Of a DNA stretch of 64,000 nt, positions 45,189-55,680 are shown piece after piece (position 1 is the stretch's first letter; each line of letters opens with the position of its first letter). Source of the DNA: Semisulcospira habei (Eukaryota; Mollusca; Gastropoda; Semisulcospiridae). The stretch spans positions 140,896,120 through 140,960,119 of the forward strand of contig BTPG01000003.1 in NCBI GenBank assembly GCA_036245525.1. The letters are read 5' to 3'. Both the position numbers and the translations under genes were made by a program. The notes beneath the pieces are model-generated. The model worked only from the letters and a program-made list of their open reading frames with translations, was not told where the DNA came from and did no database searches.

Positions 45189-45666
45189 TTGTTGCTCTGT
45201 GCTTTGGTGAAATCGTGGTATGTTGGTAATATTGAAATCTGCTGGCTGAGCAGACGACAGTGTGTTGTTTGCAACGATTGCTGTCTCTGATTGGTTAAAA
45301 AAAAATCGGAAGCTATTTTTGTTCCGTGGTTTCCCGAACTTTGAAAATGCTCAGTGCATGGCGATGAGATGGATTTGGCGAAGGAGTTTTCTATTTGCGC
45401 TGTGTAATTAATGGTGAAATATTGTTTAAGTTGGCTCGTAAAAGATAAGGCAGAGGATGTGTATTACGTTAAATAGGACTACTTTAGTGCGTTTTTTTTC
45501 TGCTATTTTGTCCAAACGAGTTGTTATCAAGACTCGAAAACGAGGTCCTAACGCGTCATCGAGAGGGCTATAAAACGTCCGCCATTTTTCGCTACAGTGG
45601 TTTTTATATCACGGTCACATGGTACAGTTTGCGCTACGGTGACTGGTAGTGTGACGTAGGAAGGAA

Positions 45667-45893
<227 letters not shown>

Positions 45894-46232
45894 ATTTGTT
45901 TTCCTTCCTCCGTTTATTTTTAGAAAAAATCCGGTTTATGAAGACGGCCGCTTCTGTGGCGGATAGGTGACACCATTGAATATGCATGTTCTGCCGGGGA
46001 TTCCCAGACTGTGACGTAGCATGATTCCGTGTCAGAAGCGCAAGTTTCGCGAGTAAAAAGCTACTAATCTTGGCTTGTGTACAGAATGATTCAAGCTGCA
46101 ATGTCTACAAAAGGTCGTTAAAGTATGACAGTGACAGTGCTTCTTGACTGCTGTGTGATTCAGAAAAATTAAGAACTTTTTGATGAAGCAATCGGCATTT
46201 GACCACTGATGTGACAGCTTGTGCAAGTTAGC

Positions 46233-46406
46233 ATGGTGCCTCGTGCTTTTAGATTCAAGATGACAGAAGGGGATGGCTTCGAGTGTGCAGCAGATTGTCG
46301 TTGTTATATCCTAAAGTGTCATGTGTGTTGGGATATCTGGAAAAGGGAATACCAAAACAAAACGCTCGTTGCTAACAGCAGGACTAGTGCTGAGATGGAT
46401 TTTAAG
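46233..46406 (+). CDS. Candidate exon in Crypton unit 2, plus strand
   Basis: ATG in a good context (TTAGCATGG) opens 58 codons ending exactly at TTTAAG/GTAAGA. The peptide has a Cys cluster (FECAADCRCYILKCHVCWDI) and then basic and polar residues. It is in the opposite direction to the recombinase. I do not recognise the fold. The Cys spacing could be a small zinc-binding domain. It could be a captured host exon, a second gene of the element, or a chance frame. No downstream acceptor exon is identified. Confidence 0.3.
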
Positions 46407-46419
46407 GTAAGATTTTATT

Positions 46420-46700
46420 TTACAGCGTAGACATGATGTCAGATAGTCTTCGAAAATTCGGGAGATGTTTTTCTTCAGATAGTCCCGCATTGAGCGACGT
46501 GAAAATTTGGCAATAGCGTGCTTTGTGTATAGTGTTGCTGGGTGTGTATTTTCGTTTTAGTTCTTGAATTTGTTGCTCTGTGCTTTGGTGAAATTGTGGC
46601 ATGTTGCCTGTTGGTGGTTGAGCAGACGACAGTATGTTGCCGGTTTGCAAGGATTGTGTCTCTGACTGGTTAAAAAAACAACTCGGAAGCTATTTTTTTC
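46420..46700 (-). pseudogene. Deleted recombinase fragment in Crypton unit 2
   Basis: The N-terminal stretch FHQSTEQQIQELKRKYTPSN matches unit 1 (FHQSTEQQMQDLKRKYTPNN). It then diverges into unrelated sequence and stops, so the catalytic part is lost. The upstream non-coding sequence to about 47035 also matches unit 1. Confidence 0.75.
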
Positions 46701-47035
46701 CCCGTGGTTTCCCGAACTTTGAAAATGTCTCGGTGGAAGGCTTTTGCTGTTTGCGCTGTATAATTAGTGGTAAAATATTGTTTATTTGGCTCCTCACGTC
46801 GTAAAAAATAAGGCAGATGATGTGTATTACGTCAAATAGGACTACTTTAGTGCGTTTTTTTTCTGCTTTTTGTCGAACCGAGTTGCTATCAAGACTGGAA
46901 AACGAGGTCGTAACGCGTCACCGAGAGGGCTATAAAACGTCCGCCATTTTTCGCTACAGTGGTTTTTATATCACGGTCACATGGTACAGTTTGCGCTAAT
47001 GCGACTGGTCGTGTGACGTAGGGAGGAAAACAAAT

Positions 47036-47642
47036 ATATATGATATGATCGTCTTGTTCTATACCTGCGTATTTTTCTGTGGGCTTGCGATTGGGTGCCT
47101 GATAGGCGGGGGCAGGGGGTCCTAACTGTTTGTCTGTCCAGCGCTGAGTAATTCTCCTTTTTATGTGTACAAGATTATCGACATGCTGCCATTTCTAAAT
47201 GGACACATTAGTTGATGTTTTTAGCAAGATTATTTTAAGTCGGTAAAACGTGATATTTGTACTGTAGATTAAAAAAAAATGCTTATGCTTTTGTTAAGTT
47301 ACTTTGGTATCTTTTGTTGGACAATGTTACAACAAATGTGTTTTGTATATCAAGCACGTTAAGCATTGAAAATCTCACATCGATGACATAATTTATGACG
47401 TCACCAATGACCATTACGGGACATTCAAAGTGCAATAAGGTGCGTCTGAAACTGAAAACCAGCCAGTGTGCAAGGTCACTGGGGTCAGTATGAGTGAGAA
47501 TTCGCCCTGCACGGTTTGGTCTTGACCTACTTTTCTTTTGTCAAAGGCGCTTAAATAATCAACATAATTTACAAACATGAAAATAACATTAAAAAAAAAA
47601 TAGTGGAGCGGCCGTATGTGCCTGAATAAAGGGATATGGGTG
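47036..47642. other. Intergenic, nothing recognised
   Basis: AT-rich. No gene or assignable repeat seen. Confidence 0.45.
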
Positions 47643-47751
47643 CCCAATGCGCAAAAGGCCATCGAGCCGACGTCGGCCCCCTTTGGACTGCGCACGGAAG
47701 TGAGCAGGCCAACGGCGGCCGACGTCGGCCCGATGGTTTTTGCATACTGGG
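47643..47751. repeat. HP3 hairpin element with 2-bp flanking repeat TG
   Basis: CCCAATGCGCAAAAGGCCATC ... GATGGTTTTTGCATACTGGG. TG lies on both sides (47641-47642, 47752-47753). Confidence 0.75.
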
Positions 47752-47821
47752 TGTGTTCTTTATCTCACTGCGTATACTCTGCACGAGTTACCGTTCGCCT
47801 GAGTCTTCTTCTCGATAACAA

Positions 47822-47912
47822 CTAACCCTTTGGGCGTCGGTAGCGGTTTTAGTCGCTATCATTTCTGCAGGAATCGTCTCGACTAAAAGCGCTTCCGACA
47901 CCCAAAGGATTA
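47822..47912. mobile_element. HP4 element
   Basis: CTAACCCTTTGGGCGTCGGT ... CCGACACCCAAAGGATTAA. 91 bp, palindromic around CTGCAG. The right end keeps TTAA and the left reads CTAA. Confidence 0.75.
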
Positions 47913-48058
47913 ATGCAACTTTTACATACGACTGGTCACTGGGAAGTAACTCGAGTAGTCAGCTGTAGTGCTGAGTGACGCATTGCTCTGTTTCTGCATC
48001 AGAGAAGGGAACCGAATTTTTCATCTTCTGCATTATGAATAAAACCGGTTATTCGGTG

Positions 48059-48201
<143 letters not shown>

Positions 48202-48207
48202 CCGCTG

Positions 48208-48429
48208 GGGGTCATTGAGAGTTTATGCCTCTTGCAGATAAATATCCCTCGACTTTCCCCGGCAGTTGAGGGGGTTAAGCTTCACAGAATATTTTAAGTT
48301 GGGCATTCGTATATATTCGTATATACGAATGCCCAACTTAAAATATTCTGTGAAGCTTAACCCCCTCAACTGCCGGGGAAAGTCGAGGGATATTTATCTG
48401 CGCAAGAGGCATAAACTCTCAATGACCCC
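48208..48429. repeat. 222-bp palindrome with 108-bp arms
   Basis: The left arm 48208-48315 and right arm 48320-48429 are exact inverse complements except for a 2-bp GC insertion in the right arm. They are separated by the 4-nt loop TTCG. The arms contain HP1-type outer sequence (AACTGCCGGGGAAAGTCGAG, TTAACCCCCTC). Confidence 0.95.
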
Positions 48430-48470
48430 GGTCGAGGGGGCTGATGAGGGTTTATGCCTCTTGTTAGTCA
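48397..48470. repeat. HP1 hairpin overlapping the palindrome end
   Basis: GCAAGAGGCATAAACTCTCA ... TGAGGGTTTATGCCTCTTG around GACCCCGGTCGAGGGGGC. With 48359-48396 it makes the left half of an HP1 element that starts TTAACCCCCTCAACTGCC. Confidence 0.7.
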
Positions 48471-48708
48471 CGTGTTCTTTATGCATGGTTTTGGTTCCCA
48501 TTACATTGTGTCCTTCGGTCAGTGTGCCGTGAGTTCAGACGCGCATTTCGCGTCCGCTGGCAGCGACGGGGTGAGCAGGCTATTGGCTCAGATTCTTCCC
48601 GGCTTTGAAATAACTAAAGGCATCCGGGTAAAGGAATTTGATACGTCGCAGGCGGAAGATTACACAGGAAACTTTTTTTTTTCTCAGAAGACAGACGAAA
48701 TGACAGTG
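48471..48708. other. Intergenic, nothing recognised
   Basis: No gene or repeat assigned. Confidence 0.4.
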
Positions 48709-48739
48709 ACACTAGCGGAATGTAAACATTATTAAAGGC

Positions 48740-48819
48740 ATAACTCATTCGCCGCCAGCCGCATCTGAATGCGCGGCATAAGCCGTGCATCCGGATGCGG
48801 CTTCCCGCAAATGAGTTAA
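48740..48819. mobile_element. HP5 element, occupied site
   Basis: ATAACTCATTCGCCGCCAGC ... CCGCAAATGAGTTAA. The flanks ACTAGCGGAATGTAAACATT and AATGCCTAGACGGCTG reappear joined through a single TTAA at 50541-50600. Confidence 0.9.
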
Positions 48820-49025
48820 AATGCCTAGACGGCTGAATAAAATACACGCACATACACACAATACACTCACAAACACACACGTACACACACACAACAAACA
48901 AACACACAGAAACACTAACTAAAATAGAAACATTCTTAACTGCTTAAAATGCCTGGGCTTACTGAAAAGGCTTCACACGCACGCACATACTGACACACAC
49001 ATACTCTCAAAATATAATATCACGT

Positions 49026-49066
49026 ACACACACACACACACACACACACACTATCTATCTATCTAT
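49026..49066. repeat. (CA)n and (CTAT)n at LINE 3' end
   Basis: Short CA array followed by five CTAT units adjoining the RTE LINE 3' end. Scattered ACAC repeats extend back to 48845. Confidence 0.8.
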
Positions 49067-50160
49067 ATCCCGTAGTCTTGCCGACCGTTGGGGCACCACT
49101 GATGACTTGGCAACCAGCTCCCTCCATTCCTCTCTGTTCTCTGCCATTCTTAGCGTATCACCCACCCTCAGTCCTGTCCACTCTGAGATATTGTCCTCCC
49201 ATATTTTCCTCTGTCTTCCTCTCCTTCGTCCTCCTTGCACAGTGCCTTGCAAGATTGTTTTGGCAAGCCCTGCTGAACGAGTGACATGCCCATACCACTA
49301 CAGTTTGCGTGTTTTCACAATAGCTAATAGGTCTTCATAGGGCCCGATGGCTTGCCTGATTCTGCTTCCCACTTCCTCGTTCGTGATGTGATCTCTGTAT
49401 GTGATGCCTAGCAGCCTTCGAAAACATCTCATTTCAGTGGCTTGTATCCTCCTTTCAAGGTCTGCTGTGAGGGTCCATGACTCGCAGGCATACAAGAACA
49501 CTGAGATGACTAAGGAGCGCATCAGTCTGATCTTGGAGCAGAGCGTGATGTTTATGTCCTTCCATATGGTCTTCAATCTTGTCAGTGCTGTTGTTGTCTG
49601 CGCAATCCTGGACAGTATTTCTGGTTTTGATCCCTCATCTATCACAATGGCTCCTAAGTATTTGAATTTATTAACTGTATCTAGTTTTTGGTTTCCAATC
49701 ATGATTTCAGTGCCAATGCCACTGGTGTTATTTGTCATCAGTTTGGTCTTCTCTGCGCTGATTTCCATCCCATACGCAATGGCTGTACTGTCCAGCTTTT
49801 CCACCAGCCGAGCTAGTTCCTTCTCTGTTCCTGCAAGGCCATCAATGTCGTCCGCAAAGCGCAAGTTCGTGATTGTTCTGCCTCCTATACTGACAGTTCT
49901 TTCATGATCTTTCAGAGCGTCTGTCGTGATTCTTTACAGGAAGATGTTGAAAAGAGTAGGTGAAAGCAAGCAGCCTTGTCTGACTCCGACTGTAGTCCTA
50001 AACCAGCTTCCTATTTTGCCGTTGAAGCAGACTGCGCTAGTGGCCTTGTTGTAAAGGTTTGCAATGACTTTGATCAGGTTGGCATTGATGTATAGATTCA
50101 TGGTGGACCAAAGGGCTGCATGCCACACCCTGTCAAACGCCTTCTTAAAATCCACAAAGG
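49067..50160 (-). mobile_element. RTE-type LINE, second copy, broken
   Basis: Minus strand, highly similar to 6456-7600. Pieces include motif A (FVDFKKAFDRVWHAALW), motif B (VRQGCLLSPTLFNIFL), motif C with the thumb (MRFADDIDGLAGTEKE, SAEKTKLMTNNTSGIG) and the C-terminal WYGHVTRSAGLAKTILQG block. A stop lies between KTRKL and WYGHV (about 49297) and frame shifts occur near 49930. It has fewer in-frame stops in the thumb than the 6.5-kb copy. The 3' end carries (CTAT)n. At about 50160 it joins a plus-strand piece of the same LINE type. Confidence 0.85.
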
Positions 50161-50174
50161 CGAGCCACAAGTTA

Positions 50175-50540
50175 TATGGAGTTTCGGTTGTGGTTAACAA
50201 CCTGGAGAGGGATGGGCTCCGCCAGGTTCTTTTGCCCAAGACACACCACATGCAATGACAACCTTACTTCAACCCATACCGGATCGGTCGTCGCCCGGAA
50301 CAAGGACCGCGCCTTCTGTCTTGCGCCAGGGCAGAGGTGTTAAGTGTGTTACTGTTGCACCACCAAAACTCCATTCCAGAAACAACATCAGCATTGGTAC
50401 CTGGAACGTTAGAATATTAAGAGCGCCTGGAAAGGTAGAGGAACTGACACACGAAATGAACAGATACCACTGGACCATTCTAGGACTGTGCGAAGTACGA
50501 TGGAAGAAACTTGGGGAAACATCAACCCAGCAAAACACAC
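50175..50540 (+). mobile_element. Inverted 5' part of the RTE-type LINE
   Basis: The plus-strand frame 50255-50557 encodes ISIGTWNVRILRAPGKVEEL, then HWTILGLCEVRWKKLGET, the start of an apurinic-type endonuclease (the Asn of TWNVR and the Glu of CEVRW are the metal-site residues). It breaks off at (CA)n. It is directly joined to the RT part of the minus-strand copy, head to head. Confidence 0.7.
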
Positions 50541-50600
50541 ACACTAGCGAAATGTAAAAATTATTAAAGGCTTAAAATGCCTGGATGGCTGTCAAATACA
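50541..50600. repeat. Empty site matching the HP5 flanks
   Basis: ACACTAGCGAAATGTAAAAA ... TTATTAAAGGC, then TTAA (50572-50575), then AATGCCTGGATGGCTG. Without the TTAA-bounded insert, it is the same sequence that flanks HP5 at 48740-48819. A third partial relative is at 48935-48955 (CTGCTTAAAATGCCTGGG). Confidence 0.85.
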
Positions 50601-50700
50601 CACACACACAGACACCCGCACGCGCGTGCACACGCATGCATTCACGTACACACACACGCATTCACGTACACACACACACACACACGCACACACACACACC
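50601..50700. repeat. Interrupted (CA)n array
   Basis: CA repeats with GC-containing interruptions. The sequence to 50876 has no assigned feature. Confidence 0.75.
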
Positions 50701-50876
50701 CCAGATACCCCCACCACTGAACAGAATCACACACATGCATGCGGACACGCTAACAGACGCAATGGACACCAAATTCAGAAACTGTATGCATTGCCGGAAG
50801 GTTGGGTTTTATTTACAATCTCTCCATAATAACTTGCTCTGCACAGAGATAGCACACGGTATTTCCAAGCAAGCAC

Positions 50877-50957
50877 ATGTCCTCGGGCCGATGTCGGCCA
50901 CAGTCGGCTCGAGCCTTGCGCGGGCCAACCTCGGCCGACCTCGGCCCGATGGCCTTT
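50877..50957. repeat. HP3 element, degraded
   Basis: CATGTCCTCGGGCCGATGTC ... GACCTCGGCCCGATGGCC. The outer CCCAATGCGC ends are lost. Confidence 0.6.
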
Positions 50958-50965
50958 CCTCTCAC

Positions 50966-51501
50966 TGTTTTGTGATTAGCGTATCAGAGTCACATAAAGA
51001 AAACTGCCCATGCCATAATCAGTGCAAAGTGCGCGTATCTTGCGCGCACATCATCACGTGAGCAGAAACGCATCAATCGCCAGTGGCAATCTGACAATTT
51101 AATATTTCCAGTACATTCGAATCAAAATACAGATAATTTCATTGCACAGGAATATGATAATGGAACACTGTGAAGGCGACGGGTGACGCATTTTCGCATT
51201 TGTAAGAACATGTATTCATCATAGTCCGATTGACGTAAGAAACCAAAAATACATCAGTGAATATATATGGATAGATCATGTGTACACAATATGGCAGAGA
51301 CATTCAGCGTACATCTAGGAATATGAACACTGTTGAGTTTCATGTTAGACTTGTAGGCCATTATCGACAAATATTTCGGCGTCACCAAGCATTTCAGTAA
51401 AGCCAGAGTCCGTTGTAAAATATCCAGAACTGAAAATAACCTGTTGTTACAAATGAAAAGCGAACACATTATAGCGGGAAACAGACCTACCGTCATATTT
51501 T
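50966..51501. other. Intergenic, nothing recognised
   Basis: No gene or repeat assigned. Confidence 0.45.
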
Positions 51502-51568
51502 ACGGGTAGTGCCAGATTACCTTGGCGCTTTGAGCCAAGCTAATCTGCCACTACCCGTGAACTATCAT
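51502..51568. repeat. HP2 hairpin
   Basis: TACGGGTAGTGCCAGATTAC ... TAATCTGCCACTACCCGTGA with a shortened centre. The outer element is not recognisable on the left. Confidence 0.65.
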
Positions 51569-51806
51569 GGCCGCTCTGTCTCCCCTAGCTCGCACGAATC
51601 AATAAAAGGACACCACGAAAGTCCTAGATGTGTTTTACAATAATAAACAAAGACAATTTCTAAAGAAAAGTTGAATACTTCATCAATAGTTCACATTCAA
51701 GGGTCATGCAATGTAGAGTGCGTTTGTTGAAAAGAGCTTTATGCCACTGTAACACTTGTTACAAAACTCGAGGATATTACTTGTAGTATCCAAGTGCTCT
51801 GCGACA

Positions 51807-51914
51807 AGGGGAGCTGTGTGGATCTGGTGGTAGAGGGTTCGACTCTCGTCCGAAAGGTCGTGGGTTCGGATTTGAATTTAGCTGGGGTCAAACTTTGTTC
51901 AGAACCTATTTGAT
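51807..51914 (+). mobile_element. tRNA-derived SINE, copy 1
   Basis: Matches 61904-62013: GTGGTAGAGGGTTCGACTCTC, GTCCGAAAGGTCGTGGGTTC, GCTGGGGTCAAA, TTCAGAACCTATTT. A and B boxes are visible, the B box mutated (GGGTTCGGATT). Confidence 0.7.
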
Positions 51915-51984
51915 GCACTGTCTATGAAATTTATGAAATCACTTTCGTGGAGCGCAACGGACGTTAACCACTGAACGTTTAACT

Positions 51985-52195
51985 GCTTTTGTTTGTTTGT
52001 TGTTTTTGTTTGTTTGATTGATTGGTTGGTTGGTAGTTGTTGTTTTCTTGTTTTTTGTGTGTGTTGTTGGTTTGTTTGTTTGTTTGTGTGTGTGTGCTTT
52101 ATATTTGTTTTGTTTGTTTGTTTTTTGTTTGTTTGTTGGTTTTTTTTTTTTTTTTTTTTTTTTGGGGGGGGGGGGGGGGTAAAGGGGGGAGGGAT
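51985..52195. repeat. T-rich (TTTG)n tract with T and G homopolymers
   Basis: TTTG/TTGG repeats, a run of about 24 T (52140-52163), then about 17 G (52164-52180). Low complexity only. Confidence 0.7.
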
Positions 52196-52429
52196 TTTTT
52201 GTGACAAAATTTCGTTTGTGTCAAAGTCCGTGTAGTCCCCCGAGCTGGAGGGTTAAAAAAATAAAATAAAATAAAATAATCAGCTTTGTAACAACTGTCA
52301 TATTGCCACAAAGTTTGTTATAACATAGGTTCTGCATTTTCAGTCACACATGATGACACTCATCGTTTCGAAGAATGGGAGACGAGATTTGAGAACAAAC
52401 GGACATAGACACGAGTGAGCACTTCGGGT

Positions 52430-52565
52430 TGGGATGAGTGAATATAGTCAGCCCATGGAAAGCAAAAGACAGTGTGTTAATTTTTGTTAAAAGCGAGATT
52501 TTCAAGTGTTACAATGAAAATCTCGCTATTCACAAAAATGGACTACTCTCCTTTGCCTTCCCTTG
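52430..52565. repeat. HP10 hairpin element
   Basis: Core AAAGCGAGATTTTCA / TGAAAATCTCGCT (about 52490-52528). It extends outward to CCCATGGAAAGCAAAAGACAG on the left and CTCTCCTTTGCCTTCCCTTG on the right, so inverted ends are partly preserved. The related half sequence at 57211-57365 (CAATCTCGCTTTTTACACAA ... TTTCGCCTTCCTATGGCAG) is tandemly amplified. Confidence 0.6.
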
Positions 52566-52699
52566 GCAGAACTTGAAGTGTCAATACAAAATAGTAGCAT
52601 AACCGTACACAATAACTAGCACAGCAAGACCTGCTAATACGCATCACCAAAATTACAACAGGGTTTGTGGTGTGTGAAAGCAGCGTACTATGACACAAT

Positions 52700-52875
52700 T
52701 TAACCCATTAAGCCCTGACGCACTATAGCAGGAGTGATAATTCAAGGGTAGTGCCAGATTAGCTTGGCGCCTGCCTTGAATTATAATGGTAGACCCATCT
52801 CCTGCAACTGGTGCATAGTCATTAGACGACGCCTCCAAAATTTGGGAAATACGGCCGTCGGGCTCAATGAGTTAA
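52700..52875. mobile_element. HP2 element with collapsed hairpin
   Basis: Intact outer ends TTAACCCATTAAGCCCTGAC and CGTCGGGCTCAATGAGTTAA. The inner right arm is mostly deleted (TTGGCGCCTGCCTTGAATTA), giving 176 bp instead of 214. Confidence 0.8.
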
Positions 52876-53196
52876 CAACAAAATGTAGAAATGAATTTCG
52901 TCAAAAACACTTACCGTGCTCGCAAGCCACTAAGATTCAATCCGGGAGTGCGCTACAAATACATCTCATTTGAATAGAAGTGTAGTTGTGTCGTACTACC
53001 CGAGGGTCTGTCTGGGTAGTACTCCCGCAAAGCGTATTGGACGGCATGTTAACCCATATCATACTGAGTCTAAAAGCTTCAAACTTGTACTCTGCCATAT
53101 ATATTATGCAAGCTACATTACAGTACTTATATATGTGACCTGCTCCCACACTTTTGTGGGAGCAGGTCACATATAAGGATATAGACCAATGGCTTT
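52876..53196. repeat. Two small hairpins in intergenic DNA
   Basis: GTACTACCC ... GGGTAGTAC at 52993-53026, and TATATGTGACCTGCTCCCAC inverted as GTGGGAGCAGGTCACATATA at 53130-53175 (20-bp perfect arms, loop ACTTTT). No gene. Confidence 0.65.
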
Positions 53197-53270
53197 AGTT
53201 CAAGGGTGGTGCCAGAATAGCTTGGCGCCTAGAGGCGCCAAGCTATTCTGGCACTACCCTTGAACTATTT
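53197..53270. repeat. HP2 hairpin
   Basis: AGTTCAAGGGTGGTGCCAGA ... TCTGGCACTACCCTTGAACT with perfect GGCGCC/GGCGCC centre arms and loop TAGA. It begins 22 bp after the previous hairpin. Confidence 0.75.
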
Positions 53271-53500
53271 TAATCACTCTTATATTCCGAATGATAAGGG
53301 TTAAGACCACTTTGGTTCTCAAGGCTGACAACTCTAGGGACGAGGAGACCTATGCGAGTTATTTCCCTTGATACCGGCCCTCGGAAGAGTAGGTTTCCTC
53401 GTTCTGTGATAGCTGTTTCGAACTTTGCAAAGTTCACAGTTCTTCTTACTGTGTCTGCCGACCAAGTCTCTGAAGACTTTTGAGCAGTTATGAGCCTTAA

Positions 53501-54111
53501 GCATGTTCTTAATTAAACGAACTTTAGTTCGCGAACTCTGACGATCTTGAGTTCACGATCTCGGGCGAACTAGGTTGGTTCTTAATTGGACGATCTAAGA
53601 TACGGCGAACCTAGTTCGAAGTAGTTCACGAACCTCTCCAAAGCATAGTTCGCTGTCGGAAAAAGTTTGCTCAACGTGTTGAGCGATCCAAGGCGAACCT
53701 ATTCTCTGATTGGTCAAAACTTTTATTCTCTTCTGCGATGGAGATAAAAAGATAGTCACCGATTACAACAAATATGGCGGACGGCGATATTTCACTCGTG
53801 CGAAGAACAAGACCGATTTTTATTGATTTGTGGGAGGCGCAACGCTGTTTGTGTGATCGCCACTGCAAGGAGTACAAAAACAAAAATCGTCAAAATCGCG
53901 AAGCGGCATAGCGGCAGCCATTTTGAACACCTTCGCAGACAGTAAGTACGCCGAATCAAGCATTTCAGTTAAGAAAGAGAACCATGTCAAACCTGGTTTG
54001 CTGAAGTTCGCCTAGGTTCGTTCAACCTCAATTAAGAAACAAACCAAAAGATCGCCGATCTTCTCCGATCTAGGTTTGCCGATAAAAAGTTCGTCCAATT
54101 AAGAACAGTTC
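53501..54111 (+). mobile_element. Harbinger/PIF-like MITE with a MADF-type exon
   Basis: The ends are imperfect inverted repeats: GCATGTTCTTAATTAAACGA on the left, TCGTCCAATTAAGAACAGTT on the right. Inside, an ATG at 53774 opens 45 codons ending at TAG 53909-53911. Its peptide contains RTRPIFIDLWEAQRCLCDRH then CKEYKNKNRQN. It matches the start of the MADF/SANT-like DNA-binding protein carried by PIF/Harbinger elements (usually FIDLWEARPCLWD...). No DDE transposase is present. The element is therefore a deletion derivative of about 610 bp that keeps only the first part of the accessory DNA-binding gene. The family match is from motif memory, and other MADF-bearing sources are possible. Confidence 0.6.
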
Positions 54112-54615
54112 TTAGGAACCAAGAAGATTAAACGTATGACGCGCACACCCACATTACGCCAAATTTATTGAGTGACGAAAGCATGTACGAAGAGAAGCAC
54201 TAGGGGGAAATGAATATCCAAACATGACTGACTGGACATGGATCATACAAAAATAATCTGCGGCGTCACTTAGGCCGATATCTGCACACCTACTTTACAA
54301 ACTGACATTTCGGCCATTGACATTCGAGTTTTGCTCTAAATAATCATTTCACAGTAGTGTTGCGGAATTACAGTAATGTTAATAATTGCTCTTGCAAATT
54401 TTTGGCTGTGTGCATTGCACACATCCGAGGTGCCCCGCATCAACAGCTGCGGAACCATCGTACCGCGCATCTATTGATGTGGGGCCCCCTGGAATGAGCT
54501 AAGCATGATGTGCAGATATTGGCGCGACAAACGTCATCTCAGCTGACAACCACTGAACATCCACGGACCTCCTCCGCCTGAGGAGCAAGGTATAGAATTG
54601 TTGATAACGTCAGCG
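54112..54615. other. Intergenic with HP6-like remnant
   Basis: A decayed palindrome at about 54427-54502 (GAGGTGCCCCGCATCAACAG ... TATTGATGTGGGGCC ... GGAATGAGCT) resembles HP6. No gene. Confidence 0.45.
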
Positions 54616-54685
54616 TGCAAGAGGTACATATCTTCATGAACGTACGCACCCAGCGGGGGCTCATGAGGATCTGTGTTTCTTGCAG
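54616..54685. repeat. HP1 hairpin, degraded
   Basis: GCAAGAGGTACATATCTTCA ... GGGGGCTCATGAGGATCTGT then TTCTTGCAG. The left arm is mutated. Confidence 0.6.
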
Positions 54686-54806
54686 ATAGCGGGTTGGGAG
54701 CGCTCACTGTAGAAAGAACTAGCTATAGAAACTGACCCGTTTTGTTCCGGACTGTCCCAGGGGGGCAGCGGCATTCGCTGCCCGTGAGTGGGGAAATTAC
54801 GCACTG

Positions 54807-54917
54807 ACCCAACACACTAAAGGCCATCGGGCCTAAGTCATGAGCAGGGGGCCTGCGCACGTTTATGCGCGGGCCCACTGTGGCCGACATCGGCCCGATG
54901 TCCTTTTACGTACTGAG
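54807..54917. repeat. HP3 element, degraded
   Basis: CCCAACACACTAAAGGCCAT ... CATCGGCCCGATGTCCTTTT, GC-rich centre CCTGCGCACGTTTATGCGCGGG. Confidence 0.65.
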
Positions 54918-55529
54918 ATCGCAAGAAAGGGTGAACATAAATAATAGTTACGTGCGACAAAACACAAAGCAAAATGAAGGCAAAGGTGTCCCTCACGTTG
55001 CTGTGATACAATATTACGATTTTCGCGTGAACTCTCGCGTGCCCGGCACAAGCTCACTACGGAGCTCACTACCGTGATGGTTCACTGACGCGAAGAAACC
55101 TGTAAACTCGTATTACACGACGCGACGGGCGCCATCGAATGATGTGTAACCACGTCTTGCCCGATACAATAAATGCTCCAAAATTATACCGATGATGATT
55201 CAAGAAATTGTTGGTGTTGTGACGTTTTATACAAGCTGCGAGACAAACTGCAGGCAAGGAACACACAATGATTGATTGATTTATTGTTTGACTGATTGAC
55301 AGACAGACAGACAGACAGATAGATAGATAGATAGATAGATATTAATGCATTGACTGACAGATTGATAATTGATTGATTGATTGATTAACTGTCTGACTGG
55401 CGATCCATTGATTAATTTATTGATTGATTGATCGATTGGTTGGTTGCTTGCTAGTTTTGTCATTTAATCTATTGATAGACAAAAAATATGATACAAAATA
55501 ATTTGTGCTATTCAGTTACACCTTTTGCA

Positions 55530-55533
<4 letters not shown>
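54918..55533. other. Intergenic with GATT/GACA/GATA simple repeats
   Basis: 55270-55460 is a patchwork of ATTG, (GACA)n, (GATA)n and ATTG repeats. No gene. Confidence 0.5.
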
Positions 55534-55576
<43 letters not shown>

Positions 55577-55595
55577 CAGAGAGAGAGAGACAGGC

Positions 55596-55659
<64 letters not shown>

Positions 55660-55660
55660 T
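55534..55660. repeat. (GT)n then (GA)n arrays
   Basis: GT at 55534-55574, then GA with a CAGGCAGACA interruption to about 55657. An HP3 element begins about 20 bp later. Confidence 0.9.
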
Positions 55661-55680
55661 TGGTTGAACGCAAGTACATA

